Both the position numbers and the translations under genes were made by a program. A DNA stretch of 64,000 nucleotides from Delphinus delphis. Lineage: Eukaryota; Chordata; Mammalia; Artiodactyla; Delphinidae. Positions 35,349 to 47,508 of the stretch are shown in pieces (position 1 is the first letter of the stretch; the number at the start of each line of letters is the position of its first letter). The notes beneath the pieces were generated by a model. The model worked only from the letters and a program-made list of their open reading frames with translations, had not been told where the DNA came from and made no database searches. The stretch covers positions 35,985,380 to 36,049,379 of the forward strand of contig NC_082700.1 in NCBI RefSeq assembly GCF_949987515.2, read 5' to 3'.

Positions 35349-35519
35349 ATATATTGACCAGCATACTCAAATTTACACAATTTAGGGAACAGAGGTAGGA
35401 ATTGAATTAAGGAGTCCTGATTTTTCTCTCTGAGTTAGGATCACTGTTCTACAATGGAAGGACAAGCGTAAAGAGGATGAAGATGAAGTCAATTATGCAG
35501 TATTTAAATTATTTAGGGC
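35349..35519. other. Unassigned sequence
   Basis: Flank of the full-length L1; nothing recognised. Confidence 0.4.
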
Positions 35520-35800
35520 CAGAAAGGGAAAGACAAGGAGTTTACATTTTTTTTCTAGATTTATGGTGAAGGAATGAAAGGATTTTGAGTAGGAAATATG
35601 TTTTATATTTATGTATCAGCAATATCTCTGACTTGGTGTGAGAGAATCCAGTGCAGAATAAGGAGACTAGTCAGAGGCTACTTCAATAGCCCAGGTGAAA
35701 GATTATCGTCCTATAGTGTTAGGACTAGTTATAGGGCTCTTGAGGGTTAACTGGACCAGGACTATATTTGGAGGATCAAACCAAAAGAGTTCGTACAGGG
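35520..35800 (-). mobile_element. Probable L2-type fragment, minus strand
   Basis: The text 'aaggattttgagtaggaaat' followed by 'gagactagtcagaggctact' and 'tcaatagcccaggtgaaaga' parallels the reverse complement of a common L2 segment ('gggttttgagcaggggagtg', 'gagaccagttaggaggct', 'gcagtagtccaggcgagag'). It is strongly diverged, so the family call is tentative. Confidence 0.5.
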
Positions 35801-37410
35801 AGAAGATATCAGATATAAAGAAAGAAAGGATGCATGTATGAATCCTACTTTTGAACTGAAAACTGACCAATGGTTGCCTTTCTAAATGAGGGTGAGACTT
35901 GGATTAGAAAGGAAACAGGAGAAAATATCTAGAGTCATTTTGAGGTGTTTATCACACTTTTATTTCAACTTTTCCATATATTTGAAGATTTTTATAATAA
36001 AGACATGAGAAAAAACTGTTGTTTTGAAAATGCAGTAGCATATCATCATAATGTCATAAATGGGTCCAACATTTCAATTACATAAGTTTTCAGATCAACG
36101 CAATGCATCCAAGCTTAAGCCTGCTGCAGAAGTTGGGATTCAATGGTATTATAGCGAATTCACTTTTTAATGGGGCATGTAATTGAAAATTGAAATTCTG
36201 CAATGGTTTAAGGCACATATAAGACATCTAAGTCAAGTTGTGCAATAAAGAGTTGAATACATAAATCTGGAGTGCTGGAGTAAAGGGGAGAAATCACAGT
36301 CTGGCAATAGAAATGCAAGAGATAAACAGACTGAAACAGAGATACAGAGGTACAGATATGGTTAGAGAGAGTGAGGAAGTAATAAACATAGAGGTAGAGG
36401 ACTATGGCGTTCCTTTTGTCATGGCTTTGATAAATACTTTGGTGATGAGAGCAGAGCATCAGTGGAAAGTGCAACAGTGATTGGCTTCTATAAAATGAAG
36501 GTAAAAGTGGGAGACAGTGCCATTAAAATAGCTGCCTGATTCCAACAGGAATGATGGAATACTGGGATCACAGGCCAAGTCATTGCTTTTAACTTCCAAA
36601 GGAGAGGTGTCCATAGTTATCATTACAAGCAGAAAAGCTAGACTGGTAATCAGAAAAATTTGATCTACAGAGATCTTTGGTGATACCAAATACATAATCA
36701 ATCACTCAGAATCATGTGGATGGCAATCCTGATTAGTAAAGACTTACTTGACCCATTTAATTCTTAAACATAATAGATCTGGTAAACGAAGGCTTGGTTT
36801 GGCTTACCACAATAAAATGTCAGGAGCTTTTACTTAATTCTGAGATATGACTCAGCTGATAATCCTAAAGACCCTGGAGTAAATATGTTTGGTCCTATGT
36901 AAAGTCCTATCTTGAGGAAGGACTTTGCAATAACAACACAAGTCTATGCAATATCTTCCTCCCAGGGTTTGGAACAGGGGAAATGGGAACTGTGTGCTTG
37001 GAAAGAGAAACTATTCATCCCTATTAGGAATTAATGAATGACTCTGAACCCTGGGAATACAGGATGTGTATGTGATCTATTAGTTAGAGTGAAGGTTTAT
37101 GGAATTTAGGTGGAAATTGGCATTTTAACCTACTTATATTTTAAAATGGGTTCAGTGGGATAACAAATTCATACTCATGTCTTTTCCCAAATTCTTGTGC
37201 ATTAATTAAGATATAAATGCCTTTTATCTTATCCCCATAATGGCTCCCTGACTTGAAGTATGAGGGTCATTTGGGCAGAAATAGTAAGTGGAAGTTTCTG
37301 TATTTCCCACATTCCAACAAATGAGTAAACCAAAACCAGAAACACATTTGTGATAGAGACAAAAATACTAGTAATATGCTGAATTTACAAAAGATATAGG
37401 AGTAGTAACG
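35801..37410. other. Unassigned sequence
   Basis: About 1.6 kb without gene signal. 35,860-36,015 ends 'gaagatttttataataaaga' followed by A-rich text and may be the 3' end of an old L1, but I could not confirm it. Confidence 0.35.
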
Positions 37411-37419
37411 CACAGATGG

Positions 37420-37760
37420 ATTTCATCAATGGCTGCATTGGGAGGGGGGTACTTTGTTCTACACACATAACTTGCTTTGACAAATGATATGTTAGCAAAT
37501 GGGATGAAAGCTGAGATTGGGAAAGCCATTGCACAGTAGGGCTGGCTCTTTAACCAATTTCTTTCTTCTAACTAACCTTGACAACATGTCCTGGAGCCTG
37601 CAGGAGGATAAAATGTGTGGAGAAGGTGGAGAGCTAAGTCATCCCCTGTGAGGCCCACTTGATCACAGATGTGTAAATGAGACTAACAGAAAGTATGCAA
37701 AGCTGGTCCAGGTCAGCAAAAACACCCAATGGGACTGAGACTCAAGAGAAACAATAGGAT
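37420..37760 (+). mobile_element. Possible ancient LTR-type repeat
   Basis: Blocks such as 'tttgacaaatgatatgttag', 'caaatgggatgaaagctgag', 'gagcctgcaggaggataaaa', 'gtggagaaggtggagagcta' and 'gtgaggcccacttgatcaca' follow the order of a mammal-wide LTR-like repeat that I remember but cannot name safely. The ends were not found. Confidence 0.4.
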
Positions 37761-40258
37761 TTTTGATTTAGGCCAGTTAAATATTACATCTGGATATGCA
37801 ATTTTATTGAATTAGTAGCTAACTATCATGGGTGGTTACCATCCCATCTCCTTTACTTCACCTATTAACCTAATGCTCAAGAGAGAGTGACCTTGCAATA
37901 TGAAAGTGGATTATTTTAAGTTTTAGCAGGAAATGACTTTGATTTCAACTATTCATGTAGATGTTGTCTCCTTACTTGAGGAAGTCACAGATCAAATTCT
38001 AAACACTTATTTTACAACTAGTTGTAAAACTAGTTTTTGTTTTTTTGTTTTATCAAATATTTAGGTGGAATTTCTCTCTCTCCTCATTTTCTTTCCCCCG
38101 AATACTCAGAAATAGTTTGCTTCCACGTGGCAGGAGAGTAATACATCTTCTCCATCTTGCTTTTAAGTTTTAATACATTTTAATTTGCAGGTATATTGAT
38201 CGTAGTACTGTCCAAAAGAACATGACACTTGCCCACCAAATAAGGACCTTATTCTTATAAGATTTAGAAAACAGCATATCATTCCATGACAGTTTGTGAA
38301 ATTCCATAAAAATAAATGGTTTCTTTACTCAGGGAATATTTTTGGAGGTCCAGTGACCTGGATACCTTGAGATATCCCTCAAAAATAAAAATAGTTTTAT
38401 GTGTTGGATTCCTGTCTATTCAGAAAAAAATATAAGCAAAGCCACTTTTGGTTTTAGAAAAAAACAAGAAACATTTAGTTGAATTGTGTTGACAATTCTC
38501 TGTGTTGCTAAGATGCCTTCATTGTTAACCCAGAAGAGAAGGCTTGTCAGACTGTCCCAAATGGGAAACAGGCAACTCTGCCACCCAACCTTCAGAAGCA
38601 ATGGATTGGATGATGAATGTATTTATTTAAAAACAGGATGCTTCAGGGACCTTGTGGTGAACCCAGCAAGGAGAATAAAAAGAGAGATTCTCAGGATAGC
38701 TCAGTACATATGCATAAATATAATATACATAGATGTATATGAATGATATAAGTATTTAAATTATTTTCATAAAAAATATATTTGGTATGGTTTTGGTAAC
38801 ATTAAAGTTTAGCCCACTTGTTAAAGTCGTGATATTATTATGAAAAAAAAATTTTAAAGGAGGAATAGACATGATCCAGAGAGGATGGGTTTAGAACTAC
38901 ATATAGAAACTGCCACAGTTTTAAAAATACCCCTCCCAAACGTCTAAAGTTTTTGAAGAATCAATTGACTATGCTTATGTGGGTCCAAGTTGGGATCCTA
39001 CTCGCTTCCTTTGATCAACATATCTCTCCTTTTTACACTGACTTGACGATTGTTTTGAACTTTTAAATGGTTGAAATATTTTTAAGACATTTCTCTAAAA
39101 ATCCGTTATTAAGTATGTAAATGGAAACACAATTTTACATTATTTGACTGAAGTACAGTTTCGGGAAAAAAAAAGATGCTCAATTATGCCATTTTACCAA
39201 GTAATTAATTTTTAAGATATTTAACTGCATATTTAATTTTCTTAGATATGAACATATTTATTTAAATGACAGTAATTTTTACTTTTGATCACTCATTCTG
39301 GAATTGGCTCAATCATTCTGCCTCTGGCTGTAACAGCTATTGTTCATAATTCAAGTCCACAGATCTACTAAAATGTTCTGCTACATATGTGTTCAGTCTA
39401 GGGTTTTAACTTACAGGGAAACACATATTCAGGAACATCTATTTTCACAAAAATGGTGGGAACACAAGAGAACATGCCATGCAAGCAAATTTTAAGTCCT
39501 TGGTTGTTTAACACCTATTAAGGGGCTCATTCTTCAAAACAAGTTACCTGACTGAGACCAAAGACAAAGTTTAGGGAGAATATTCTACCAGTGGAAGTAA
39601 AGTAGAGTAAATATGTATTTTAAAATAATATTCAAATTCTCATGATCTGTCTACTTCAAGTCTCTCTAGTATGCAAAATATAAGAATCTCATATGTTTGT
39701 GAAAATCATGGTGTCAGGTTTGAAGTCCAAGTTTTTGAAATCTTGATGAAATCTTGATGCAGCTCCACTTATCTGGGATCCTCTGAACCAAAAGAAACAA
39801 ACAAATAATAAAAAATCAAATATCACCCACACTCAACATTAATGTGTAGTACAGGGAGCTGGTATTTTCCCAAGGCACATAGAAGTCTTCCATCGTTAAT
39901 AATTCTGGACAAATGATATGAGGTATCTGTACTCTGAAGGAAAAGAATATTTCCTCTTTAGGCACAGATTTTGTTACCACAGCTGTTCCCTTTGCCCTCT
40001 GGAAGTTTCTTCTTTTTGCAGTATGACCATTGACAATTCTGGAAAATTGGTTAAGAATAAAATAATTTTAAAAAGTAAAGAATATGCCCTTTGGGGAGTT
40101 TGAGAATCTCTCTCAACCTGACTCCTGTCTTTGGAAATTTGGGGGCTGATAGACTTCTTATAATTTGAATAATTTCAGTTTCTTGCAATTTGGCTGACAG
40201 AACTTTTGACAATATAGTTTTCATAACTTTTTTTTCACTTTTTACTTATTCATTTATC
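37761..40258. other. Unassigned sequence
   Basis: About 2.5 kb, moderately AT-rich, without recognised repeats. An 86-codon frame at 38,486-38,746 overlaps a 61-codon frame on the other strand; neither shows a domain, signal peptide or codon pattern that would support a gene. Confidence 0.4.
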
Positions 40259-40503
40259 TTTTTTTAAAAATTTTATTGGAGCATAGTTGCTTTACAATAC
40301 TATGTTAGTTTCTAGTGTGCAGCAAATTGAATCAGCTATAAATACATATATAGCCCCTCTTTTTTGGATTTCCTTCCTGTTTAGGTCACCATAGAAAACT
40401 GAGTAGAGGTACCTGTGCTATACAGTAGGTTCTCATTAGTTATTTATTTTATACATAGTATCAATAGTGTATATATGTAAATTCCAATCTCCCAATTCAT
40501 CCA
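40259..40503 (-). mobile_element. Short L1 3' end, minus strand
   Basis: Backward L1 3' UTR: 'ttttattggagcatagttgc', 'agtttctagtgtgcagcaaa', 'cctgtgctatacagtaggtt', 'atctcccaattcatcc'. 5'-truncated. No clear target duplication was seen. Confidence 0.88.
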
Positions 40504-41498
40504 GTCAATTCCATGTGCCAAGAGCCACACTCTCAATTATTTCTGTCTCTAGACTAAATTGAAGTTTCTTTGAGCAGCTTAGGCTGCTGTGAGACCACAT
40601 TTTTCCTTGGATCCTTTTATCCAACTTAACGGGTATACTTGACACTAACTATTTATTTTCAGAAATTGTAACTAAAAGTATTTGAGCAACACACCTAATT
40701 TGTTTTTTTTTCTTATCATAGACAATAACACTTATATTTTACTTGGTGAAAGGAGCTTTATTTTAAAAAACCTATGAGTTATGGCTTTGCTATATTTGCT
40801 CTAAATTCTGTTTGCAAACTGGCAAATACTTTCTGTGACCTTATCTCTGTGTTTTAGTAAACTATGAAATACAGCTAGTAGCAACCAGCTCATTATTTCA
40901 ACATTTGCCTCAAGACCGCCAAGCCCTACATTTAAAATATATCAGGAATATTTTCTGCCTTTTAGAAGATCATAAGAAAATTTCACCAAATTATTTAGCC
41001 CTAAAGAAAATAAATTGCTATTTTTCCTACCTCTGTTATCAGTTTTTTCACTTCAAGCACTTGGTCCAAAATCCAAGAACCATATATTCTAGGTTATTTT
41101 TACACAAGCCAGTCCTCCTATTTCTAGTGTCAATTTTTGTACCAGCTTTTACTACATAAGAAAAGAGAAGCAAAAATTAAAATCTTCTAGCTTCTAGCAG
41201 TAGATATTTATTTTTTTCATGTCTCTGCAGTTTAGTTTAGGGGTCTCTGCTCCAAAGTGTTCCTCCTGGGGCCAAGACTAAAGGACAAGGGCTACTCAGT
41301 TACAGCTCTCCTAAAGGTCACAGATGAGTGAGATGACACACCCAAGCACACAGACACACTAAAAGCCCTGTTAATGTCACACCTGCTAACATCCCATTGG
41401 CCAAAAAGGAACATGGTTGAACCCAAGTTCAACTAGTAATGAATGCACTCTTCTCATGGAGTTCAGGTAAAAGGAGTTACTATTTTTCAATACTAACA
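40504..41498. other. Unassigned sequence
   Basis: About 1 kb; an 84-codon plus-strand frame at 40,905-41,159 has no recognisable content. Nothing else recognised. Confidence 0.4.
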
Positions 41499-41874
41499 TG
41501 CCTTTGTCTGTTCAGGCTGTTGTAACAGAAAACCATAGACGGGGTGTTAGACAACAGAATAGACATAGACAACAGAAATTTATTTCTTACAGTTCTGGAG
41601 GCTGAGAAGTCCAAGATCAAGGCATCAGCAGATTCGGTGTCTGGTGAAAGCTTGATTTCTCATTCACAGCCAGCCATCTTTTCACTGTATCCTTACATGG
41701 TTGATGGGACAAGGAAATTTTTCCAGGTTTCTTTTGTAAGGGCACTAATCTCTTTCATGAAGGCTCTGCCCTCAAATCACCTACCAAGGGCTCCACCTCC
41801 TAATACCAATACACTGGGGCCTGGGATTTCAATATATGAATCTGGGAGGTGGCACAGACATTCCTTCTATAGCA
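41499..41874 (-). mobile_element. Solo LTR, MLT1/MST-like (MaLR), minus strand
   Basis: The plus strand reads the reverse of an MLT1C/D-like LTR: 'tgtctgttcaggctgttgta', 'aacagaaatttatttcttac', 'agttctggaggctgagaagt', 'caagatcaaggcatcagcag', 'gattcggtgtctggtgaaag', 'aagggctccacctcctaata', ending 'tctatagca'. The element reads from right (TG-type end) to left. Only the LTR is present, with no internal retroviral genes. It is an old ERVL-related relic. The 112-codon frame across it is not a gene. Confidence 0.88.
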
Positions 41875-42262
41875 TAATGTAATCTAAAACAGTCTTACTA
41901 AAACTAAGTTAAAGAATGTCTTCAACAGCAGTTTTTCAAGAGTGAAAAACAAAATGAAAAATACTCAAAACAAGTGTATGTATATACTAGTAAATCATCA
42001 CCCATTTGAAATGTTATCCATTTGCAAGTGATCCTTGTTAGCTGGAATTGTAAGAGACAACAGAGAGATGGGAATTATTCTCTTCTAACATCATGATAGC
42101 CTCACAAGAAATATTATCCATAGACGAGTCATCAAGGAGCCTCTGGTTGATTTATTTTTAATATTTTCTCTTTAGCCCCAATTGAGGCAACATGAAAGCA
42201 TTTCATATTTGACTATAACATAATTAAGCTTTAAAACTTTTTTTTCCAGTAAGTGAAATACC
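41875..42262. other. Unassigned sequence
   Basis: Nothing recognised. Confidence 0.35.
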
Positions 42263-42263
42263 T

Positions 42264-42339
42264 TTTTCCCTTTTTTATTGAAGTATATTTGATTTCCAGT
42301 ATTTTGTTAGATTCAGGTGTACAACAAATTAATTCAGTT

Positions 42340-42400
<61 letters not shown>

Positions 42401-42582
42401 GATTCTTCTCCATTATAAGCTATTACAAAATATTGAACATAATTCCCTGTGCTGCACAGTAAATCCTTGTCGTTTATCTATTTTACATGTAGTGGTGTGT
42501 ATTCGTTAATCCCATGCCCTTAATTTAGCTCTTCCCCTGCTTTCCCCTTTGGCACCCATAAGTTTGTTTTCTACGACTGTTT
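42264..42582 (-). mobile_element. Short L1 3' end with (AT)n expansion, minus strand
   Basis: Backward L1 3' UTR: 'ttttattgaagtatatttga', 'ttcaggtgtacaacaaatta', then a pure AT run, 'attcagattcttctccatta', 'cctgtgctgcacagtaaatc' and 'cataagtttgttttctacga'. 5'-truncated; no target duplication found. Confidence 0.88.
42343..42398. repeat. (AT)n microsatellite in L1 3' UTR
   Basis: About 27 uninterrupted TA units following 'cagttatacat', the same L1 position as the run at 17,749-17,816. Both-strand frames of poly-Ile/Tyr come from it. Confidence 0.95.
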
Positions 42583-44028
42583 TTTATGCACTCTTCCTGT
42601 CAGGGTGGTACTGGGACTTGTTCCAAAAAAATAAGGAGATAAGACCAAAAAAGAGATCTAGTGAACTGGTAGTTCAAAACAGAAGTAAGGCAAAATGTAT
42701 ACTTAGAATCATGTTTAAGAAAAGCTCCAAATAACACAAGTGCAGTCAACTGAAATTCAAATAAACCCTGATAGGAAAAGGTAGGGAGAATGCTCTAAAG
42801 GTGTGTCTCTAATGCAAGAAAAAGATATGACAGATTATTTAATGCAGTAATTTTGAAAGAAGTAACTGGTTTGGTCACCTATTTCAGACTCTCTAAGCAA
42901 TATTTTCTCTACATCTAGAAACCTATAATACTTTTCTATTTATTCTTCTATTATAGGAATTTTACCAAGGGATACATGAATATGATCATTTTCTGTGTGT
43001 TATCCTTGATGTAATGTACCCTTCCAATCTGAGCATTCAATTTTGCAGGTGAATAATCTTTAAATAGGAATTATTTCTTTTTTCTGATTCTGTTTTCTCC
43101 TTTTAAAATGTCTATTATCCTCATTTTAAGATTGTAGATCTACCTACATGAAGCTAGCTTTTCTCTCAATGATTGTCTTTAAAACAGGATTTTATATCAG
43201 AAGTTTATACTGGGCACCAAGATAAAATAGACACAATATTTGAAAATAATTTACCAAATAACCATGTACTGATTTTTGAATAATTTCACTATGAACTATT
43301 TCTTTGATCTTGAGCACCCTCGTATACTTTGAAAGTACAAAAGTTTTGAGAGAATGAGTGAGATCATTTTGTGAGGATGGTATTTTAGGAGAAGTCTTCA
43401 CTGTGTTCCTTCCACATCCCACCATGGGAAACCTAGTGCTAGTCCTCTTACCTCAAACCTAGTAAAGAGCAGGGCTTTGAGAGGGACCTAAAAAAGCTTA
43501 ATAGGTGACAAAAACTAGTTGGGTTCAGAGTGGTCTAGAATTTGACTTCAGCCTGAGAAGCATTGAGGACAAGAGTTTCTCTGACAGTTTTGGTGCCAAA
43601 GCTGAGAAACATCATTACTATGGGATTTGTCAACTTTCCCATGGTTTATTGGGCAAGGGTTAAATATATGTTTCCAGAAGTTGAGGTGTGGTCCTCACAA
43701 GAAAGAGAAGCAACAGGGCCTACAGGGCCACACAGATGGGTATAAAGAACCCAGTAGCCATAAACTGGAAGTAAGCGAGCTGAAACTGAGGATGAATTAT
43801 CAACTGACTCCCTAGAATACAGAAGAATCTGCAAGAGTGAAGGGAAAGGCACTTGGACCAGTCTGGCAGAAATGTCTGAATAGCCTCAAAATTGTGTCCC
43901 AGGAGACAAAGAGTCATCTTAAACAGTGAGGGTCATATAGAATGAAGTAAGCTTAGGACAGTACTAATGAAAGTACTTAATGAAAGTATTAAATGAGACT
44001 GCCGTATTTCTGTGCCTCTCATTTCATA
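42583..44028. other. Unassigned sequence
   Basis: About 1.4 kb with no gene or repeat recognised; several 60-77 codon frames overlap on both strands around 43,563-43,917 without shared features. Confidence 0.4.
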
Positions 44029-44044
44029 AAAATCAATGGAACTG

Positions 44045-44395
44045 GGACTTCCCTGATGGCACAGCGGTTAAGAATCACCTGCCAATGCAGGGGACACGGG
44101 TTCAAGCCCTGATCCAGGAAGACCCACATGCCACGGAACAATTAAGCCGGTGTGACACAACTACTGAGCCTGAGTTCTAGAGCCTCTGAGCCACAACTAC
44201 TGAGCCCGAATGCCACAACTTCTGAAGCCCACACACCTAGAGCCTGTGCTCCACAACAAGAGAAGCCACTGCAGTGAGAAGCACGTGCACTGCAATGAAG
44301 AGTAGTCCCTGCTCGCTGCAAATAGAGAAAGCCCGCGTGCAGCAACGAGGACCCAACACAGCCAAAAATAAATAAATAAATAAATTTATTTTAAA
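44045..44395 (+). mobile_element. CHR-type SINE (long form)
   Basis: Full long form: 'gggacttccctgatggcaca' head, three 'ccacaact-act/tct-gag' units, 'agagaagccactgcagtgag', 'gcaaatagagaaagcccgcg', 'acccaacacagccaaaaata', then an (AAAT)n tail. Perfect 16-base target duplication aaaatcaatggaactg at 44029-44044 and 44396-44411. Confidence 0.96.
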
Positions 44396-44411
44396 AAAAT
44401 CAATGGAACTG

Positions 44412-46095
44412 CTGGCAAGAGATAGCAGTAAGGAGAGAAGCAACCAGTAGGAGATTATAGGATCCAATAATGCTCTTTCCCACTTTGGGCACCCCACCTG
44501 AAGCTACTTGAGCTGCAAGAGGGGTATAAATTTATCGCTGGATCAATTCAGAATCTTGATTAATATCTTGGTCTGGCATTATAAAGGTTGAATTGAATCT
44601 GTCTTTAAAACTTGTCAACAGAATGTCTGCCTCATAAGATTAATTAGATGACCTACAGAGGTTGCCAGGATTCTTATCTAGATAAGACTTGCTTTTTTTT
44701 TTTTTTTTAATATAGGGACAGGAAACATGATTTCACTCAATAAATGAAAGGAATGGTGAGAAGTCAATACAGTGTGGTTTAAATGCATTGTAAATCCAGC
44801 TTCTTCAATATCTTTTTTTGTCTTTGTTTTACTTTATTCTGGGTTGTGTAATATTTCTTCCATTTGATCACTCAGTTTATCTCCGTGTCTATCTATCTAT
44901 CTATCTATCTACCACATGGTATTAGAGAAACGTGGAAGGTTAAGATTTGAAAAGACCTGAGGTTCTACTTAACCATCCACCTTCATTTTTACATGTTTTC
45001 TCCATTCTCTTGAGCAGATAACTGCCCTGGCTGTAAATATTTATAATGAGAGAGCAGCCTACTCTTGAAAGCAATTGAAACAGAGAATTAAGAATCCTTC
45101 TAGGTGCTTCCCTATATTCATCTGAATTGGTCTCCTTTCATATTTCACCATTTTACTTTTCCTGCCAATTACTCTAGGTTTTTTTTCTGGAACAATATGT
45201 AAAAAATATTTAACATGGAAAAATTTTAAGTCAACTTAACTCAGATACCATGTTCTTATACTATCTCTGCAAATCTCTTAATCCTCAATTTCTCATAAAT
45301 CTTAATTTCACACACTATAGGAGATGCTTTGACTGTTATCTATGTCCATTTTAAATTGTGGCAAACATAAATGGTCTAGTACTCCACAGATAATTTTGAG
45401 TAATTTATTTAAACACGTACGTCTGTTAACTTTAACTAATTTCACTTTTATTCTATCAATCAATGGGATAGTTAGAGCTCATATTGAGCTCATCAACTTC
45501 TAGAACATCAAGTATTATTCAAATAAGCTATTAATCCAAGTTCATGCCCTGTCATATCATATAAATTAATGTAGTATTTTTAAAGTTTCTTTTAAAATAC
45601 TATTAATTCATTCTGATATTGTTAAGAAATTTTAAATCCCAATTATTATATCTAATACATTAGACATCCTTTCTATTTTCCTTTATCCATAATTTTGTAA
45701 ACAACATCTAATATTTTAATTTGATTAATTTATACAAGATATGAGACTATCATAAAATGAAACACCAGAGACCTCACCTAATTTCCATATTGATAATTTT
45801 GGAGAATTTTTATATAAATATTTGTCATCTACTGTAGCTCAAATTTTGAACATTTTCACAAGAATATCAAAGGTGGTTTTTAGTGGTTTGCTAAAATAAA
45901 TATATCATGTCTACAACTGACATCAACTGCCTTCTATTTACTTCCAAAATCAATGGACATTTTCATCTATTGTCTTACACGACTTCACAGCAGAAGCAGA
46001 TACTACTTGATTAGTTAACACTGTTGGTTGCAATAGGCAAAATTCAATTCACCATAGTTTAGGACAAAAGAGGAATTTATTAGAGCTTAAATTTC
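44412..46095. other. Unassigned sequence
   Basis: About 1.7 kb without recognised genes. It contains a T run (44,692-44,709) and the TCTA microsatellite listed below. The text near 46,010-46,085 ('ggttgcaataggcaaaattc', 'aaaagaggaatttattagag') may be an old interspersed repeat. Confidence 0.4.
44887..44912. repeat. (TCTA)n microsatellite
   Basis: Six uninterrupted TCTA units. Confidence 0.9.
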
Positions 46096-46099
46096 ATTT

Positions 46100-46800
46100 T
46101 TAAAAATTTTTAATCTTTCTTCATAATTCCAGTTTGAACTACTGTCATTTGTTACCTGGAATATTAAAGTAGCTTTCTAACTAGTTTCCTTTCTCCCCCT
46201 CCATTTGGTGACTACTGAGATCTTTGTAAAACTTAATCAGATAACTACAGTATCCTAATATAAATCTCCCTAGTGGTCTTTGATTGCCCATAAAGTCCAA
46301 TGTGATTTCAAACATGCTGACCTCATTGGACATGTAGCCTATTCTTATCTCCCTACCTTCCTGAATTCCAGCATACAGATTATTTTTATGTTTCTTGAAT
46401 TCATTGAGATCCCCCCAATTCTTAGGCTTAGACTAGTTGTTTCCTTTGTTTACTCTTTGGTTTGCTCCCTGACCTCCCTTTGGTTGACTGAATATGTTGT
46501 TCAGATGTTGACTCAAACTCTTACATTCTAACTGTCCAATATAAATTACTCCCAATATCAACTCACTCTCAATCACTTCATTCTGTTTTTTAAATTTTTG
46601 CTATGCATTTTACTCTACCATTATGTTATATTGTTTATGAATTTATATGTATTTATTTTGTGTATCCCCACATAAGAATATAAAACAGATTAGAGAAAGG
46701 ACACCATTTGTTCACAGTTGCATTCTCCACACTAAGGAAACAATGCCTGACAATTGGTTAGTCCTCATTTAATATAGCACAAATAAATATAATACCCTGG
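46100..46800 (+). mobile_element. L2 LINE, 3' end, plus strand
   Basis: Ordered L2 landmarks: 'tttgaactactgtcatttgt', 'gatctttgtaaaacttaatc', 'agtggtctttgattgcccat', 'aaagtccaatgtgatttcaa', 'cttatctccctaccttcctg', then the terminal block 'agaaaggacaccatttgttc', 'caatgcctgacaattggtta', 'cacaaataaatat'. It is very diverged, as expected of an element older than placental mammals. The 83-codon frame at 46,280-46,531 runs through it; it could include a decayed piece of L2 ORF but is not a gene. Confidence 0.78.
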
Positions 46801-47070
46801 AGGAAGGAGAGAAAGGAGGAAACTGATAATATATATCCTGTCACCACTAAATCTTATTCTCATGCCTCAGTTTATCTCTAGGTGTCCACTTTCTCTTAAC
46901 CTGCTTATTCCAGATGCTAGAAACAAAGGTCCGGGAAACTCTAAGTTACATGTTTATTTTGTTACCTCTTGATATGAGTAGATTCCTTCAACTCAGCTGA
47001 ATTTCCAAAAAAAATTCTGGAGAAAGAAAGATGATTGGTCTCACCTTGACCACATACCCAATAGGTGGAA
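46801..47070. other. Unassigned sequence
   Basis: Nothing recognised. Confidence 0.35.
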
Positions 47071-47074
47071 TAAT

Positions 47075-47508
47075 TATTTTGAAGACAATTTTAATATACT
47101 GTGATAGAGACTGCTGGTCCAAGCTAATATCAGGGCTCTCCTCTTCCCTATGAATACACCACTAAACAAGGTTTCACAAGGCCTTTGCTTTGAGTTGTTC
47201 TTGTACTTGGAATATGTGTGGAAGTGATGGTGGTCACTTCTAGTTGAAGTGGATAAGAGAGAAGGAGGACTCATCTTGTTCTCTTTCCTCTGCTGCCATC
47301 AAGATAGAGGATGCATCAGAGGATTTGGAGGCCACAGGGTTTAGTGGAGTGAATTAATGGAAGAAAACTGGACACCAGAATGATTGCATGAAAGTGACCC
47401 ATTGATCTCTAACCAACTGTATCTTCTGTTAGAAATACACTTTATTGTGATAGTCTACTGAAATTCTAGTGTTGTTTGCCACAATATTTAGCCTAGCTTA
47501 ACAATATA
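47075..47508 (+). mobile_element. Ancient solo LTR (MaLR/ERVL-like), plus strand
   Basis: Landmarks in order: 'ggaatatgtgtggaagtgat', 'ggtcacttctagttgaagtg', 'ctctttcctctgctgccatc', 'acaccagaatgattgcatg', 'aaatacactttattgtgata', 'gttgtttgccacaatattta', 'gcctagctta'. These match an LTR-type repeat whose end reads 'aaataaac...ttgtttgttac.gcagcataacctagcct'. No internal genes. Family not named. Confidence 0.6.

Noticed and set aside
38486..38746. 86-codon plus-strand frame as a possible exon
   Set aside because: No recognised domain, no convincing splice context, and it overlaps an equally good frame on the other strand.
41544..41882. 112-codon plus-strand frame
   Set aside because: It is read through an MLT1-like solo LTR in antisense.
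44887..44912. Short regularly spaced repeats suggesting an array
   Set aside because: A simple TCTA microsatellite; there are no spacers and this is a mammalian genome, so CRISPR is excluded.
46280..46531. 83-codon plus-strand frame with hydrophobic text
   Set aside because: It coincides with the L2 LINE 3' end; no membrane-protein family features.
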